A stretch of DNA of 64,000 bases from JAFGDI01 sp963667715 (GCA_963667715.1 OY763926.1:2914001-2978000), one strand, 5' to 3'. Shown: positions 50,401 to 61,000, counted from the stretch's first letter. Notes: generated from the letters alone by a model not told the origin. Made by a program: numbers and translations.

Positions 50401-50918
50401 TAGAACTGATAGTAACTACCGCGGTGGTGGCAGTTATTATGTCAGCGGTATTGCTTATCTGGCGAGGTAATACACTGTCGGCCCAACAGTGCCGCGGCAA
50501 TGTGTCTGCGGTGACAGAGGCAGAAAACCTTATTAACACCCTGGCACGCAGTATTGAGAACCTGATCGAAGAAAATGACACCCCCCCCCTGCAAGTTGAG
50601 CATCATAGTAATAAGGTGTTTATAAAGATGTTCACACGGTATAATTTCACAGGAGATAGCGAGCATCCATTGGGGCCATTTATTACGGAATATGAGCTAG
50701 ATAAAGAGAAAGGTCTGTTGAAGTACAGACAGAGAGCGGTGCTTGATATTGAAAGTGAGTTTGGCGAGGATAGTATTGAATGGCAGACGGAGAAGACAGA
50801 TATTAGCGATATAACAATAGAGAAGGTCGATAAAAACGAGCTGTACCCGGTTTGTATTCGAGTAGAGCAGGAAAATGCAAGAAAGAATCGAAAGTATAGT
50901 TTAACAGTCAGCAGATAG
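50367..50918 (+). CDS. gspJ: Minor pseudopilin GspJ-like
   Basis: Prepilin leader NRAKG|TTLIELIVTTAVVAVIMSAVLLIW with Glu5; Thr replaces the usual Phe1, a small deviation. The 183-aa size, the position between gspI and gspK and the beta-rich remainder (GPFITEYELDKEKGLLKYRQRAV) fit GspJ; GspH would be shorter and precede gspI. The ATG lies inside the 3' end of gspI. A run of nine C occurs at 50581-50589, a possible slippage site. Confidence 0.75.
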   Translation: MASNRAKGTTLIELIVTTAVVAVIMSAVLLIWRGNTLSAQQCRGNVSAVTEAENLINTLARSIENLIEENDTPPLQVEHHSNKVFIKMFTRYNFTGDSEHPLGPFITEYELDKEKGLLKYRQRAVLDIESEFGEDSIEWQTEKTDISDITIEKVDKNELYPVCIRVEQENARKNRKYSLTVSR

Positions 50919-50920
50919 AT

Positions 50921-51886
50921 ATGTATAGCAGAAAAAGACAATCTGGTTTTGTGCTGCTGGTGACAGTGATAATTATTGCCGCTATAACCAGTATTATACT
51001 GGCATACAGTGAGTCTGTTCGGATATTTCATGGTAATATCAGTGGTAGTATCAATGACACGCATTTGAGGAATGCGGCCAGGGGCGGGCTGGAATATGCA
51101 GTGGCATATCTGAATAATAACAAGGAAATAAGTGCGGTGACGCAATTGGATGTTGACATTGATGATGTAAACTGCGAGATCAGGATAGAATGTGAAAACG
51201 GCAAGATCAATATTAATAATATGGTAAATGGCAGTGATGAATATGACAGGAGCTATTCGGAGCTACTGCTGAATTTGATCGATATTTATAATGAGGATGC
51301 AGGAAGCGATAAGATAAGCTATGGGCTGGTTCCAGCGATAATTGATGCTATTGACAAAAACAATGAAGCAGCGGAACTGTCGTTTATTCAGCGGAATAAT
51401 AAAGGTGCTGAGAAGAGCTATTATAAGAAAGCTGATATGCCGTCGATACTCAATAAGCCATTTGGTAATATTTATGATATGGCCTTTGTGAAAAATTGCA
51501 GCGGCAGTACACTTACTAAGCAGGCAGATGAGCAGAGCAGGAATTTTATCGACTGTTTTACAACGGAGCGAATAAGTAAAATTGATATTAATAGTGCTCC
51601 GGCAGAAGTAATAGCCGCCCTATCAGAAGATATTAGCTTAAGCAAGGCCCGTGAACTTGAGGTTAGCGGGAAATTGAGAGGCTATAATACTCTGGAAGAA
51701 TTTTATTCTGCTGCGGGCGTGACAAATACGAGTATGCTGGAGGGGATACTGGAAACAGAGCCTGATAATAAGCAGTATACGATAATCGTTTCAGTAAAAA
51801 ACGGCTATAAAACACTAAAATTAACAGCAATTTCTAAAAAAGACGATAACAACATTTATAATGCCAAAAAGATGTATTGCAATTGA
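50921..51886 (+). CDS. gspK: Minor pseudopilin GspK
   Basis: Leader SRKRQSG|FVLLVTVIIIAAITSIILAY without Glu5, as is typical of GspK. It is followed by RNAARGGLEYAVAYLN, a saposin-like alpha domain insert (about 95-240) and a SAM-like helix segment DINSAPAEVIAALSEDI...YNTLEEFYSAAGV. The 321-aa length fits GspK, which caps the pseudopilus. The last 26 bases overlap gspL. Confidence 0.88.
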   Translation: MYSRKRQSGFVLLVTVIIIAAITSIILAYSESVRIFHGNISGSINDTHLRNAARGGLEYAVAYLNNNKEISAVTQLDVDIDDVNCEIRIECENGKININNMVNGSDEYDRSYSELLLNLIDIYNEDAGSDKISYGLVPAIIDAIDKNNEAAELSFIQRNNKGAEKSYYKKADMPSILNKPFGNIYDMAFVKNCSGSTLTKQADEQSRNFIDCFTTERISKIDINSAPAEVIAALSEDISLSKARELEVSGKLRGYNTLEEFYSAAGVTNTSMLEGILETEPDNKQYTIIVSVKNGYKTLKLTAISKKDDNNIYNAKKMYCN

Positions 51887-53261
51887 ATATTCCAGCAGCT
51901 ATTGCCGGGCAGTTCAGGCGAGCCCGGTTAAGGATATGCTGACGATAGAAAAAGCCGTGACTTTGCAGGGAGATAGTCTGCAAAGAGTACGAGAAGAGCT
52001 TATTAAAGCCGGCTTTAATCTTTCGCTGCCGGCGGTAGTTATGGCTGATACTGAGAAATGTCACTATTCTAATATTGACGCTACAGTTGATAATATTGCA
52101 CCAGCGGACGATACGGACAGTCTTTCGCCGCCGGTTCATATTGATGATGCGATACGAATTCATCTGCCGGGCGAACATAAGCTGTTGGGTAAAAATCCGT
52201 CTAATCTGGTAATTACAACAGATAAGTCAGAGATAGATAATATAACGGCATTTGCCGCGGCAAATAAGATCAAATGTGCGAGTATTGAGCTGCCGATATT
52301 TGCGTTGATAGCGGCTGCGAAGGAACATATTAATGGTTCTGAACCGGTACAGATGATAGTATATATCAGTTCCGGTAGAATGATCGATATAGCTTTTATG
52401 GGCCAGGAACCGGCACTGGTAAGGAATCTGCCATTACCGGCAGGTAATAATGAAAATATTATCATAAAAGAAACACAGCTTGCATGGCGTGCGGCTTTTG
52501 GCTCTCAGATACCGGAAGATGGTAAGATACTTATCATTAACGCTGACAATAGCAACCCTGAGCAGAATGTTATAATCAAGGAGAATCTTGGCGGTGATGC
52601 GGTAATTGCCAGTATAGATGATATAGGTGCATTTTCGCCGGAGATGGCAGATAGAGAGGAATACTATCTGGCTGTTGGAGCGGCAGAGAAATATCTGAAC
52701 CCGGGCGGATATCTGGATATTAATCTGCTGAGATCGGTGGCGAAGGCTGAGCCGGTAAAGCCAACGGGGATACAGGTGAAAATATGCATTATACTGGCGG
52801 CTATGATATACTGTTTATTGTTCAGCTATATAATTAATAAGAATATTCTGCTGAGCCGGATACATTCTGAAATAATAGAGCAGATAGATAGTGTTTTTGC
52901 AGAGAATGTACCAGAGCTAAAAGATAAGAGCCAGAGCTATGTGCCTAAGAAGAAGCTGGCAATAATGGAAGATACTTTTAAGGATTCGTCAGTACTGCAA
53001 AGGCTATTTGCGGAAGTGGTAAATAATAGAATATCAATATTAGATGTTCTTGCGATGCTTGGCGATATCAAGGATGATAGTATAACATTCAGCCAGATAG
53101 ATATCGATAATGATACTGTATCTGCTACGGCTGTTGGTAAGAGCTTGGAACTATTGAAAGAGTTTGAAGGTGCACTTGCAAAGGTAAAAGGCTTTACGGT
53201 GGTCTCATCGGAGCTTGACGATAATACACTTAAAATGAAGTTAAAGATATTGACGCAATGA
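51861..53261 (+). CDS. gspL: Type II secretion protein GspL-like (actin-like cytoplasmic domain)
   Basis: The N-terminal 290 residues form an actin/PilM-like fold (IAIEYSSSYCRAVQASPV; IVYISSGRMIDIAFMG; YYLAVGAAEKYL). One membrane helix (ICIILAAMIYCLLFSYII, about 308-325) and a periplasmic ferredoxin-like domain (about 370-466) follow. This is the GspL layout, which recruits GspE to the membrane. The start lies inside gspK and the stop overlaps gspM, arguing for tight translational coupling. Sequence similarity to proteobacterial GspL is low, so the call rests on layout and position. Confidence 0.78.
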   Translation: MPKRCIAIEYSSSYCRAVQASPVKDMLTIEKAVTLQGDSLQRVREELIKAGFNLSLPAVVMADTEKCHYSNIDATVDNIAPADDTDSLSPPVHIDDAIRIHLPGEHKLLGKNPSNLVITTDKSEIDNITAFAAANKIKCASIELPIFALIAAAKEHINGSEPVQMIVYISSGRMIDIAFMGQEPALVRNLPLPAGNNENIIIKETQLAWRAAFGSQIPEDGKILIINADNSNPEQNVIIKENLGGDAVIASIDDIGAFSPEMADREEYYLAVGAAEKYLNPGGYLDINLLRSVAKAEPVKPTGIQVKICIILAAMIYCLLFSYIINKNILLSRIHSEIIEQIDSVFAENVPELKDKSQSYVPKKKLAIMEDTFKDSSVLQRLFAEVVNNRISILDVLAMLGDIKDDSITFSQIDIDNDTVSATAVGKSLELLKEFEGALAKVKGFTVVSSELDDNTLKMKLKILTQ

Positions 53262-53752
53262 AGAAGAAAAATACAAAAATAATCATAACAGCTGCTATAG
53301 CAGCAATCGGCAGCTGGTGGCTCTTTAATAGCCTAAACGAGAAGAATAATACTCTTGAATTTCGTGCTATACCAGAGCGGTCAGAGATATTAAAGGCGAT
53401 GCAGAATCTGGCGGAAGGCAGTCAGGATTACCAGAAGTACTCTCAGACATTGCAATCATTATGCGAGAGCAACCCGGTAAATGAACAGATCATCATCGAC
53501 CGGCTGACACTGGCCCAGATATATGATAGTGAGAACATAACCATTAGCGAGGGGCAGGCAAGAGCAAATGGCGAATTTACACTTAAGCCGTATACGATAT
53601 TTGGTAGAGATATCTCTGCCCAGGAGCTTGACTTTTTACTGAATATGGCACAGGAGATGTCACTGGCGACACCGAAAATTAATATCAGTAAAGGGCAGAA
53701 TATTATGGCACAGATAACAATATACGGGCTGGAATATAATAAAGCTCAGTAG
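53258..53752 (+). CDS. gspM: Type II secretion protein GspM-like
   Basis: A 164-aa protein with a short basic cytoplasmic start, one membrane helix (IIITAAIAAIGSWWLFNSL), a helical linker and a small alpha/beta periplasmic domain (about 100-160). This is the size and topology of GspM, the partner of GspL, and it is the last gene of the operon, overlapping gspL by 4 bases (ATGA). Primary sequence gives no direct family signature, so the call is by position and topology. Confidence 0.65.
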   Translation: MKKKNTKIIITAAIAAIGSWWLFNSLNEKNNTLEFRAIPERSEILKAMQNLAEGSQDYQKYSQTLQSLCESNPVNEQIIIDRLTLAQIYDSENITISEGQARANGEFTLKPYTIFGRDISAQELDFLLNMAQEMSLATPKINISKGQNIMAQITIYGLEYNKAQ

Positions 53753-53852
53753 AGTGTGAGAGTGTCAGTTTGAGTTATTACATTGTTTGGATAATGCCTA
53801 CTCGAATAGCGGACAATCAGTTTTTTTTCGTCAAAACTTTTCCTGGCATTTA

Positions 53853-54860
53853 TTATTTCTTATTGGTCTGATCTTTGATGATTAATTTATCACCAGTATC
53901 TATTAGTTCGTGCAGTCTGGCTCTTGACTCGGGGCTCATTGTAGGGTGATGGACAACGAGCATAAGTCTGTTATCGAAGGTATTGAATATCATACCATGG
54001 CCGCTATGGTCAGTGAGCAGCGGTTCCATTTGTCTCCATGGTCCGGTTAGTCTGCCGCTTAGCGAATAAGCAACCGTTTCGCAATATTTATGATTTTCCT
54101 GCCAGCTTGACCATAGCATAAGAAGTTTACCAGTTTTAGTCCTGTACATAAAAGCACCGTCACTAACAAACTCTCTGGGCTGATCGCCGGGTTTGGCGTG
54201 CCATGGTGTGATCCAAGGTGCGTCAGAGGCCCTGAACAACAGCTTTGGCTGGCCGATAGCGGCAGAGAAGTCGTCGTTAAGTTTCATAGCTTCAAATGTG
54301 CCGTCGATGGTCTGTATCCATTCATGACAGTAAACGATCCATGGTATGCCGTCTTCGATGAATAGAGTGCCATCGAGAGTCATCATATCAGGAGGAGTAG
54401 CGGGCCGATCTGCTATCGGCTCGAAGGGGCCAAGCGGAGAATCGGCAACGAATATCTGAGTAGCTCGCATATGAGTCTTTTTCCAGCTTTCGGGCGGTAA
54501 GGAAATGACTTTATCCTGATTATGCAGAGTTACAAAGAGATAATATTTATCATTATACTTATGCACTTCGGGAGCCCATGCACCATGAGCGGGATTGGCC
54601 CAGAGATTATCCGGGACGCGAAAAACTACTTCCGGGCCTTGCCAGGTATTGAGATCTTTGCTTTTATATGCAACCACCCCACTTTTACCACGAGGTAAAG
54701 CACCGTTTGTTATGCTGGTATATAGATAGTAGGTTTTATTAGACTGTTCTGCGAGGATGAACGGGTCGTGAGCTCTGAAGTCGGATAGTGCCAGTTCAGC
54801 TGCGGAGACAAATGAAGCCATAGCAGTGATAATGAGAGCTATTAAAAACTTAAAATTCAA
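53853..54860 (-). CDS. Secreted GH43-like hydrolase
   Basis: A signal peptide (MNFKFLIALIITAMASFVSA) precedes a single five-bladed propeller domain of 315 residues. Asp32 in RAHDPFIL fits the catalytic base, Asp163 in TLDGTLF the pKa modulator; the region expected to hold the acid reads REFVSDGAFMYR, with Glu230 a few residues before the usual place. This pattern (TDG/SDG-A/P-F-x-Y-R-T-K-T-G) occurs in a GH43 subset. Substrate probably arabinosyl or xylosyl side chains. Single-domain, without dockerin or LamG, convergent with the gsp operon. Only distantly related to the GH43 at 33977. Confidence 0.85.
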   Translation of the reverse strand: MNFKFLIALIITAMASFVSAAELALSDFRAHDPFILAEQSNKTYYLYTSITNGALPRGKSGVVAYKSKDLNTWQGPEVVFRVPDNLWANPAHGAWAPEVHKYNDKYYLFVTLHNQDKVISLPPESWKKTHMRATQIFVADSPLGPFEPIADRPATPPDMMTLDGTLFIEDGIPWIVYCHEWIQTIDGTFEAMKLNDDFSAAIGQPKLLFRASDAPWITPWHAKPGDQPREFVSDGAFMYRTKTGKLLMLWSSWQENHKYCETVAYSLSGRLTGPWRQMEPLLTDHSGHGMIFNTFDNRLMLVVHHPTMSPESRARLHELIDTGDKLIIKDQTNKK

Positions 54861-54929
54861 AGCAAACCACCTTTCATGTAATAAGTGTCATTAAAAAGCG
54901 AATACCATTGTAAAGTTTAAATGAAAAAA

Positions 54930-54951
54930 AAGCCACTGTTTCCAGTGGCTT
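54930..54951 (-). terminator. Terminator of the second PEP-CTERM gene
   Basis: AAGCCACTG (54930-54938) pairs with CAGTGGCTT (54943-54951) over a TTTC loop; the minus strand continues into a T-run. Confidence 0.88.
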
Positions 54952-54981
54952 GTAATTATCTATATATGAAACTGTATGATC

Positions 54982-55677
54982 TTAGCGACGGCGTCTCATC
55001 ATGAGCAGGCTTCCAGCAGAAACGAGCATAACAGTAGCAGGTTCAGGCAGGCAAACAGTTTCAATTGAAATGCTGTCGATATAAGTAGTACAGCTTTCAG
55101 GAGCGATCTTGATATTTTCCCAAATAGGGTTAGGTGTTACAATGATACTGTAAGTAGCCTTATACCAGTTATTGCCAAGCTCTTCAATTGAAGAATCGTT
55201 ATAGTGTACATCATAATCATAGTTAAAGCTGAAATAAGGATCATCATCCGGATAAACTTCCGGCATCATTTCATACTTATAAACAACTTCGATAGTAATC
55301 TCTTTCCAGGTATCAGTACCAGTATTATTGAGATTATTAGGAATAGCAAAATTCATTTGGATATCCTGGTCACGAGCAACGAGCCAGACACCATCATGGC
55401 CATCAAAAGTATCCTTATAAGTATAAGAATTGACATTTGTGACGGTCATGGTCGGTTCAAAACCAAGAGGGCCAACAAAAGAATTAGTATAGCTATCAGC
55501 AACTTCTACATAGTCAGCATTTACAATACTACCCTGACCATCCAGAGTATATACCATATTATCATCGTTGCGAGTATCAAAACTCCATTGCTGAGAGGTA
55601 TATGTCAAAGGAGCGGCCATAGCCATACCCGAGCCAAGTCCTAATAAAGTTAACAAACTTAATAAAGTCTTCTTCAT
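54982..55677 (-). CDS. PEP-CTERM sorted exported protein
   Basis: Signal peptide MKKTLLSLLTLLGLGSGMAMA at the N-terminus and a classic PEP-CTERM tail: LPEPATVMLVSAGSLLMMRRRR. The 231-aa mature part is Asp/Asn/Tyr/Thr-rich and beta-like with no known catalytic motif; it contains two cysteines near the C-terminus. It should be exported by Sec and processed by an exosortase encoded elsewhere. The ATG at 55677 follows GAGGATCTTG. Monocistronic with a strong terminator. It is not similar to the PEP-CTERM protein at 2537 outside the sorting signal. Confidence 0.88.
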   Translation of the reverse strand: MKKTLLSLLTLLGLGSGMAMAAPLTYTSQQWSFDTRNDDNMVYTLDGQGSIVNADYVEVADSYTNSFVGPLGFEPTMTVTNVNSYTYKDTFDGHDGVWLVARDQDIQMNFAIPNNLNNTGTDTWKEITIEVVYKYEMMPEVYPDDDPYFSFNYDYDVHYNDSSIEELGNNWYKATYSIIVTPNPIWENIKIAPESCTTYIDSISIETVCLPEPATVMLVSAGSLLMMRRRR

Positions 55678-55947
55678 TTCAAGATCCTCTTGCCAAGTTT
55701 AAAAAAGTTTTCTATTTAGTATTAAAATCCTCTTAACTCAGCGTGGAAAATATAGATAAATTCCGCCAAGTTGTGCTATCAAATTACACAACTACATCTC
55801 TCTGGAATTCAATATTAGCAAAATATAATATTGAATACAATAGCAAACTAGCAAAAAAATAACTTTTTTTTACTATTAGATATATATCGGCATAAAAAGA
55901 GTCTAAGTTTTGTTTCACATAAGAATATTATTAACAGAAACTTAACT

Positions 55948-56577
55948 CTATTCGGCAATTTCTTTTTTTATCCAGGGCCAGTAATAAACAGTGTAAACCC
56001 ATATAGAAATGAGGTTTATAACCATACTAGCAGCTTCGGCGGTATAAATGAACCATTTTGGAAGATCGATCCACGATTCTGGAGACTCGAGATAATAAAA
56101 AACAATACAAATAACGGGGAACGAGATAAGAGTTCTGGCTTTGCCGGACCAGTTAGCCTTTGCGTCAACATTATATAAAGCACCAACAGATCTTAGGAAG
56201 GAAACCCACTGATCTCTAAGCAGGAATAGAATAGCCAAGGCGAGAAGCAGTCTGGCATGGAAGAAGTCATCTTTAAGGCCAGCGAGATAAACGAGCATGG
56301 GAAAAGCAGTTAGATAAAATACTTTATCGGTTAGCGGGTCGAGATAGCCCCCTATTCTGGTCACGACGTCGAATTTTCTGGCAAAATAGCCGTCGAATAG
56401 ATCAGTTACCGCACTGAGTATCATAGAAGCAAAGGCGATAATAAACCAGACAGTGTCCATATGCTGTTTTTTCTCGCTCATAGCAACAACAATAAGCAGA
56501 GTAAGCAAAATCAGCGGCATACGCCCCCAGGTCAGAGCCTGAACGAAGATAAACTTATTCCTTTTCGACTTTTCCAT
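55948..56577 (-). CDS. CDP-alcohol phosphatidyltransferase (PgsA-like)
   Basis: An integral membrane enzyme with the family signature D-x2-D-G-x2-A-R-x8-G-x3-D-x3-D (DLFDGYFARKF...GGYLDPLTD, about residues 59-84), which binds the metal and the CDP group. Five to six hydrophobic helices are visible. The size of 209 aa and sequence resemble phosphatidylglycerophosphate synthase or cardiolipin synthase type members; the alcohol acceptor is not certain. The ATG at 56577 overlaps the stop of the upstream gene as TGATG, so translation is probably coupled. Confidence 0.88.
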   Translation of the reverse strand: MEKSKRNKFIFVQALTWGRMPLILLTLLIVVAMSEKKQHMDTVWFIIAFASMILSAVTDLFDGYFARKFDVVTRIGGYLDPLTDKVFYLTAFPMLVYLAGLKDDFFHARLLLALAILFLLRDQWVSFLRSVGALYNVDAKANWSGKARTLISFPVICIVFYYLESPESWIDLPKWFIYTAEAASMVINLISIWVYTVYYWPWIKKEIAE

Positions 56578-57440
56578 CACACCACCATTTCCCGGCATTT
56601 CAGCTCGGCATATACAGCAACAGCAAACTGTCTCTTATACTCAGTATTAATCAGAACACAATTCTGAGCGTCAGGGAAATCTACTCTGAGTGCACTGCCA
56701 GCAATAGTTTTAATACCCATTTTTTCAGCAAAAATAAACGTTAACGGATCGTCTATTGGTTCAGGGCCATTAAGAGCTAAAAAGGAGCTACCGACATTAT
56801 CTACGGTAAAGTCTGCCTTATTTATAGCAAGAGTCATCCCCTGCGAGTTAAACTTATACTCCAGTTCATTAACGATCTTGATCTCCTTTGGATCATCGAG
56901 ACAAACCACCAGATTAAAGCCTTTACAGGCATTATAGGCAAGGGAAGCAATATGAATAACACTTTCAAATGCCTGATGAGCCGAAGAAGAAGGAAGAGCC
57001 AGGATCGATGGCTTTTCCAGATTTAACTCTTTATATTGAATGGAATTAGAATCAATAGACGGTAAACTGACATCGGCAATCTTAGCCGGCGATATTTTTA
57101 ATTCCTTTAATGCCCGGTCGATCGTTTTAGTTGCCGGGACAATTTTTCCGGCCAGCTTAAAAAGCAGACTACGGGTATTGGCCAGCTGATGTAAGCAATC
57201 TACTTTCACTGAAACTGTCAGCCCCACAGTTTTGGCTGCGATAGCTGGTGTTATAGCCTTATTGCAACAAGGGAGTACAAACTCAGTTTGGCCTTTTTGC
57301 TCTTTTATATATTTACGCCACAGTCCAAAGCTGGCTGGGGCCGGGGAATCAGACAAAGAATATTGGCCCTGACCAAAGTGTCCAGCATAATAATCATGCC
57401 ATAGCGGGGTCAAATTGTCTATATTTATTATTTTTATCAT
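56577..57440 (-). CDS. Hypothetical protein coupled to the phosphatidyltransferase (glycosyltransferase-like?)
   Basis: I do not recognise this 287-aa protein with certainty. It is soluble, with no signal peptide. The stretch around residues 75-130 (VKVDCLHQLANTRSLLFKLAGKI and IDRALKELKISPAKIADVSLPSID) recalls the end of the N-terminal half of GT4 glycosyltransferases, and 145-235 resembles a nucleotide-binding half (HQAFESVIHIASLAYNACKGFNLVVCLDD), but the E-x7-E catalytic motif is absent. It may be a degenerate GT-B protein acting with the lipid enzyme. Stop codon overlaps the next start (TGATG). First gene of the two-gene unit. Confidence 0.55.
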   Translation of the reverse strand: MIKIINIDNLTPLWHDYYAGHFGQGQYSLSDSPAPASFGLWRKYIKEQKGQTEFVLPCCNKAITPAIAAKTVGLTVSVKVDCLHQLANTRSLLFKLAGKIVPATKTIDRALKELKISPAKIADVSLPSIDSNSIQYKELNLEKPSILALPSSSAHQAFESVIHIASLAYNACKGFNLVVCLDDPKEIKIVNELEYKFNSQGMTLAINKADFTVDNVGSSFLALNGPEPIDDPLTFIFAEKMGIKTIAGSALRVDFPDAQNCVLINTEYKRQFAVAVYAELKCREMVV

Positions 57441-58074
57441 AACTTACTTATCAAACGCAACTTAACATAAGCCAGCAGTTTTATAGTAACTGATGTAATT
57501 AAACTCTGGCACATAACAACAAAATCCAACCATTTAAGCAGCTGGATAATCGGAAATTATTGTACATTCGATGCTTAGCTATTTCAACTCAAAACCAAAG
57601 CGTAGTAGAACTATAGCGTTAAATTATAATGGAAAGGATAACCGACCTTCGGTCTGGATTTTACGACAGTTTGAGTTAAGATTGGTAAAAGAGTCAGCAC
57701 TATACCTTATCAAATAGCGGGCAAAATTGTTTTTAATTTATCATTCTCACACAATTGGTGAATTGGCAACCATTTGTTACCTGGTATATTTTGCAATTAT
57801 TTGGCCTTCGGTCAGTTTTAATCAGGAATTATCGCTACAAATACTGTTTTCCTTTGTATAATCAGATTAAAAGAGAAACAATAAGCTCAAGCCATTATTA
57901 ACAATCCCAGATAATTATTATATGATAATATCAATATACTACTAAGATAACCGACAGGCTTGACTTAGCTAGTTGAATGATGTACATTTGAAGTAAAGAT
58001 AACTGATGCCGTAGGGGAATTGTAACCACAATTTCATCAGTTCCGCATATGCAAAGCGAAGAAAGGTACCCCAC
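57441..58074. other. Divergent intergenic region with decayed repeat
   Basis: Between divergent genes. CAACTCAAAACC near 57578 and GACAGTTTGAGTTAAG near 57665 look like degenerate ends of the AACTCAAACTGACC MITE enclosing about 90 bp. A GACC-TTC-GGTC hairpin lies near 57640 and a related GGCCTTCGGTCAGTTTT at about 57802. The rest is AT-rich leader of the metallopeptidase gene. No gene. Confidence 0.5.
57960..57988 (+). promoter_or_regulatory. Candidate promoter of the M6-like peptidase gene
   Basis: TTGACT (57960-57965) and TACATT (57983-57988) with exactly 17 bases between, about 87 bases upstream of the start codon. The -10 box is weak. Confidence 0.35.
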
Positions 58075-61000
58075 ATGCTTAATTCTATGAGATACTTTAT
58101 GGGCATATCCCTATTTATAGGACTAATATCGCTCACCAGTCCAAGTGCAAAATCAGCCCCGTATGTGAACCGGACAATGGACTTTCAACAGCCAGATGGT
58201 ACAACTATCAGCCTGATCCTGAATGGTGATGAATATTATATGCGGGCAGAAACACTGGACGGAGCAACCGTAGTTCGAGACCCAAAGACCAACTGGATAT
58301 GTTACGCGACACTTTCAGAAGACGGCAGCAGTCTAGTATCTACCGGAGTACCAGTTGAAGTAACACCAGACATGACAAAATCAACCGGTGAATATAAAAC
58401 AGTTACACCGGGGCTGAATATCAAAAAAGGGTTACAGATAAAAGATCAGGCCAAACTTAAGGTCATGAACAAAAACAAGCAAAGGCTATTTGACGGCCAA
58501 ACGGTGATAGATGGTCTGATACAACCCAAAGAAAGTACAACAGCAACATCAAGCGATGATATCATAATACAGACCAAAAGTAATGATACCATTACAATGG
58601 CGGCCCCCTCTTCTGCAATGCCTGGTACCGCAAATATCAACAACTTCAATACAACAATAAAAGGTCTGGTGATAATCGTCGATTTTGACGACGCTCCTGC
58701 CCAGCATTCAATGCAGCAGTATACCGACAAAGTAACTAAAAGTAATTTCCATTATTCAAATGGGACGGCGGCATCCCTAAAAACATACTATGAGGATGTA
58801 TCTCGGGGAGTATTTGTTCTTGACCATTATGTATACGGCATATTCAGAGCACCTAAAACATTTGCATACTACGATTCGCTGAACTATGCCCAAGGTGCTC
58901 AGGAACTGCTTGGGGTAGTACTGAGGCAGATGGACGCAGAAGGCTTTGATTTCAGTCAGATATCACACGATTCCAACGGTGAGATAAAAGCGTTATGCAT
59001 AATGTATACAGGCAGCCCTCCAAACTGGGCAGAAGGTATGTGGTGGCATGCAGGCTGGTGGAATGGATTTAGTGCTGACGGTGTGCATACAGGCAGCTAC
59101 TGTACTGATACTGCTAACGATCTGTCACCTGGCACTTTGATTCACGAACACGGTCATATGGCAGCGAAATGGCCAGATACCTACAGTTATGTTGGCGGTG
59201 AGCCGGGTACCTGGGGTGTTATGGGCGGCGGCTACTGTGATCTGCCAAATCCATATTTCCTATATAGAAACGGCTGGCTGGACGGCGAGAATATTTTCGG
59301 CAGCGGCGGAATAAGGTACATGGATTCAGCTGATCCGCACTTTGCATATTTCTATTATGATACGGCACAGCCGACAGAATTTTTCATAATGAAGCCATAT
59401 GTAAAAAGCTTACTATTTTGTCCTAATATCCCTGAGGAAGGTTTAAGTATCTGGCGAGTTAACACTCAGGGTGATAATGCGAATTATCCTGACAAAGACC
59501 GCTACGTTGAACTTGTCCATGCGAATAATAACGATAACCAAAAGAACTATAATGTACTGTTCAAGTCAGGTGGTTTGCTAGATCATTTCACAAGCGATAC
59601 TACACCGTCGTCAGACTGGAAATTTGGCACTATGGCGACTCTGCCCTCTGACATGGAGTTAACAGGAATAAGCCCAGCTGGTGCAACAATGAGTTTCACC
59701 GTTGGCGGTCCGATCGAACCTACAGCACACTACGCATTCAATGCTAATTTTGCTGATACGTCTGGTAATGGCTATACTGCAACCGGCTATAACTTTCCTG
59801 GCTCTGGACAATGGATAACAGATGTATCAGATGCGACATATTACGATTTGGACAGATCGATCACTTTTGACGGCAGCGATGACTATGTGATACTGCCGAA
59901 AGAAGTTGGAGCGTCAGATAAAATGACAGTGACCTGCTGGGTTAAACCACAGGCGGCAGCTGATATGGTCGTAGTTGATAAGTTCCCGGCTGACGCAAGC
60001 GGGCAAGGCTGGAGTATTCGCCTGAGAAGTGACAATAAAGTAGAATTTCTGATAGGAAGTCAGAATAACTATTCAAGGCTCATTACCGTTAACCCGGTAT
60101 ATGAAGCGGGACGGTGGTTTAATATTGCGTGTTCTTATGCAGATGGAACAGCTAATATTTTTATTAACGGCAAGCTGCGTATTCTGAAAAATAATATTAC
60201 ACAGTCTGTTAATAATACAGTTAACTACCCACAACTTGGCATAGCGGAGGCTGTAAATACGGAAATGATCTTTAACGGTAAGTTAGATGATCTGCGATTC
60301 TACGATTCAGACCTTAGCGATAAGACATTGAAGTATATAGACGGGACAAACTTTATCCCAGCTAAAAGTGAGATGTTCCACCTGAGATTAGATGATGAAA
60401 GCGGGATAACCGCTAATGATACCAGCGGCCATGAACGTGATGGCACATTATATAATGGGCTGACATTTGATGATAATTCAATTGCCGGGCCGGTAGCCAA
60501 GGCCTTGAGCTTTGACGGTGAGGACGACTATATATCACTGCCAGCAAACAATGTCAGAGAGCTTAACGATGGTATTTCTATTGCGTTGTGGGTAAATCCG
60601 ACAGCAGTACAGAGCTGGGCAAGATTCACTGATTTTGGTAATGGTGATGCTTCAGACAATATTGTATTTACCCGCTACTCCAATACTAACAGAGTTTCAG
60701 TTGAAGTATTTAACGGTGGCAGCTCGGGCGGTCGGGTTCTTACTGACTCGATACTGGAACTGAATCAATGGCAGTTCTATACAGCTACAATCACCAGAGA
60801 TGGATTTGCGACTATCTATAAAGATGGTGTATTAGTTGCCAGTGGTAATACTGCTGCGGTTAAGGAAATATTCCGTAAGAACCTTTATATTGCAAGAAGT
60901 AACTGGGGTTCAGATGATTACTTTATGGGCGGCATGGACGATGTGAGAGTATATAACTACAGTCTGAGCGAAGATGAAGTAATAGCTATTTATAATAATA

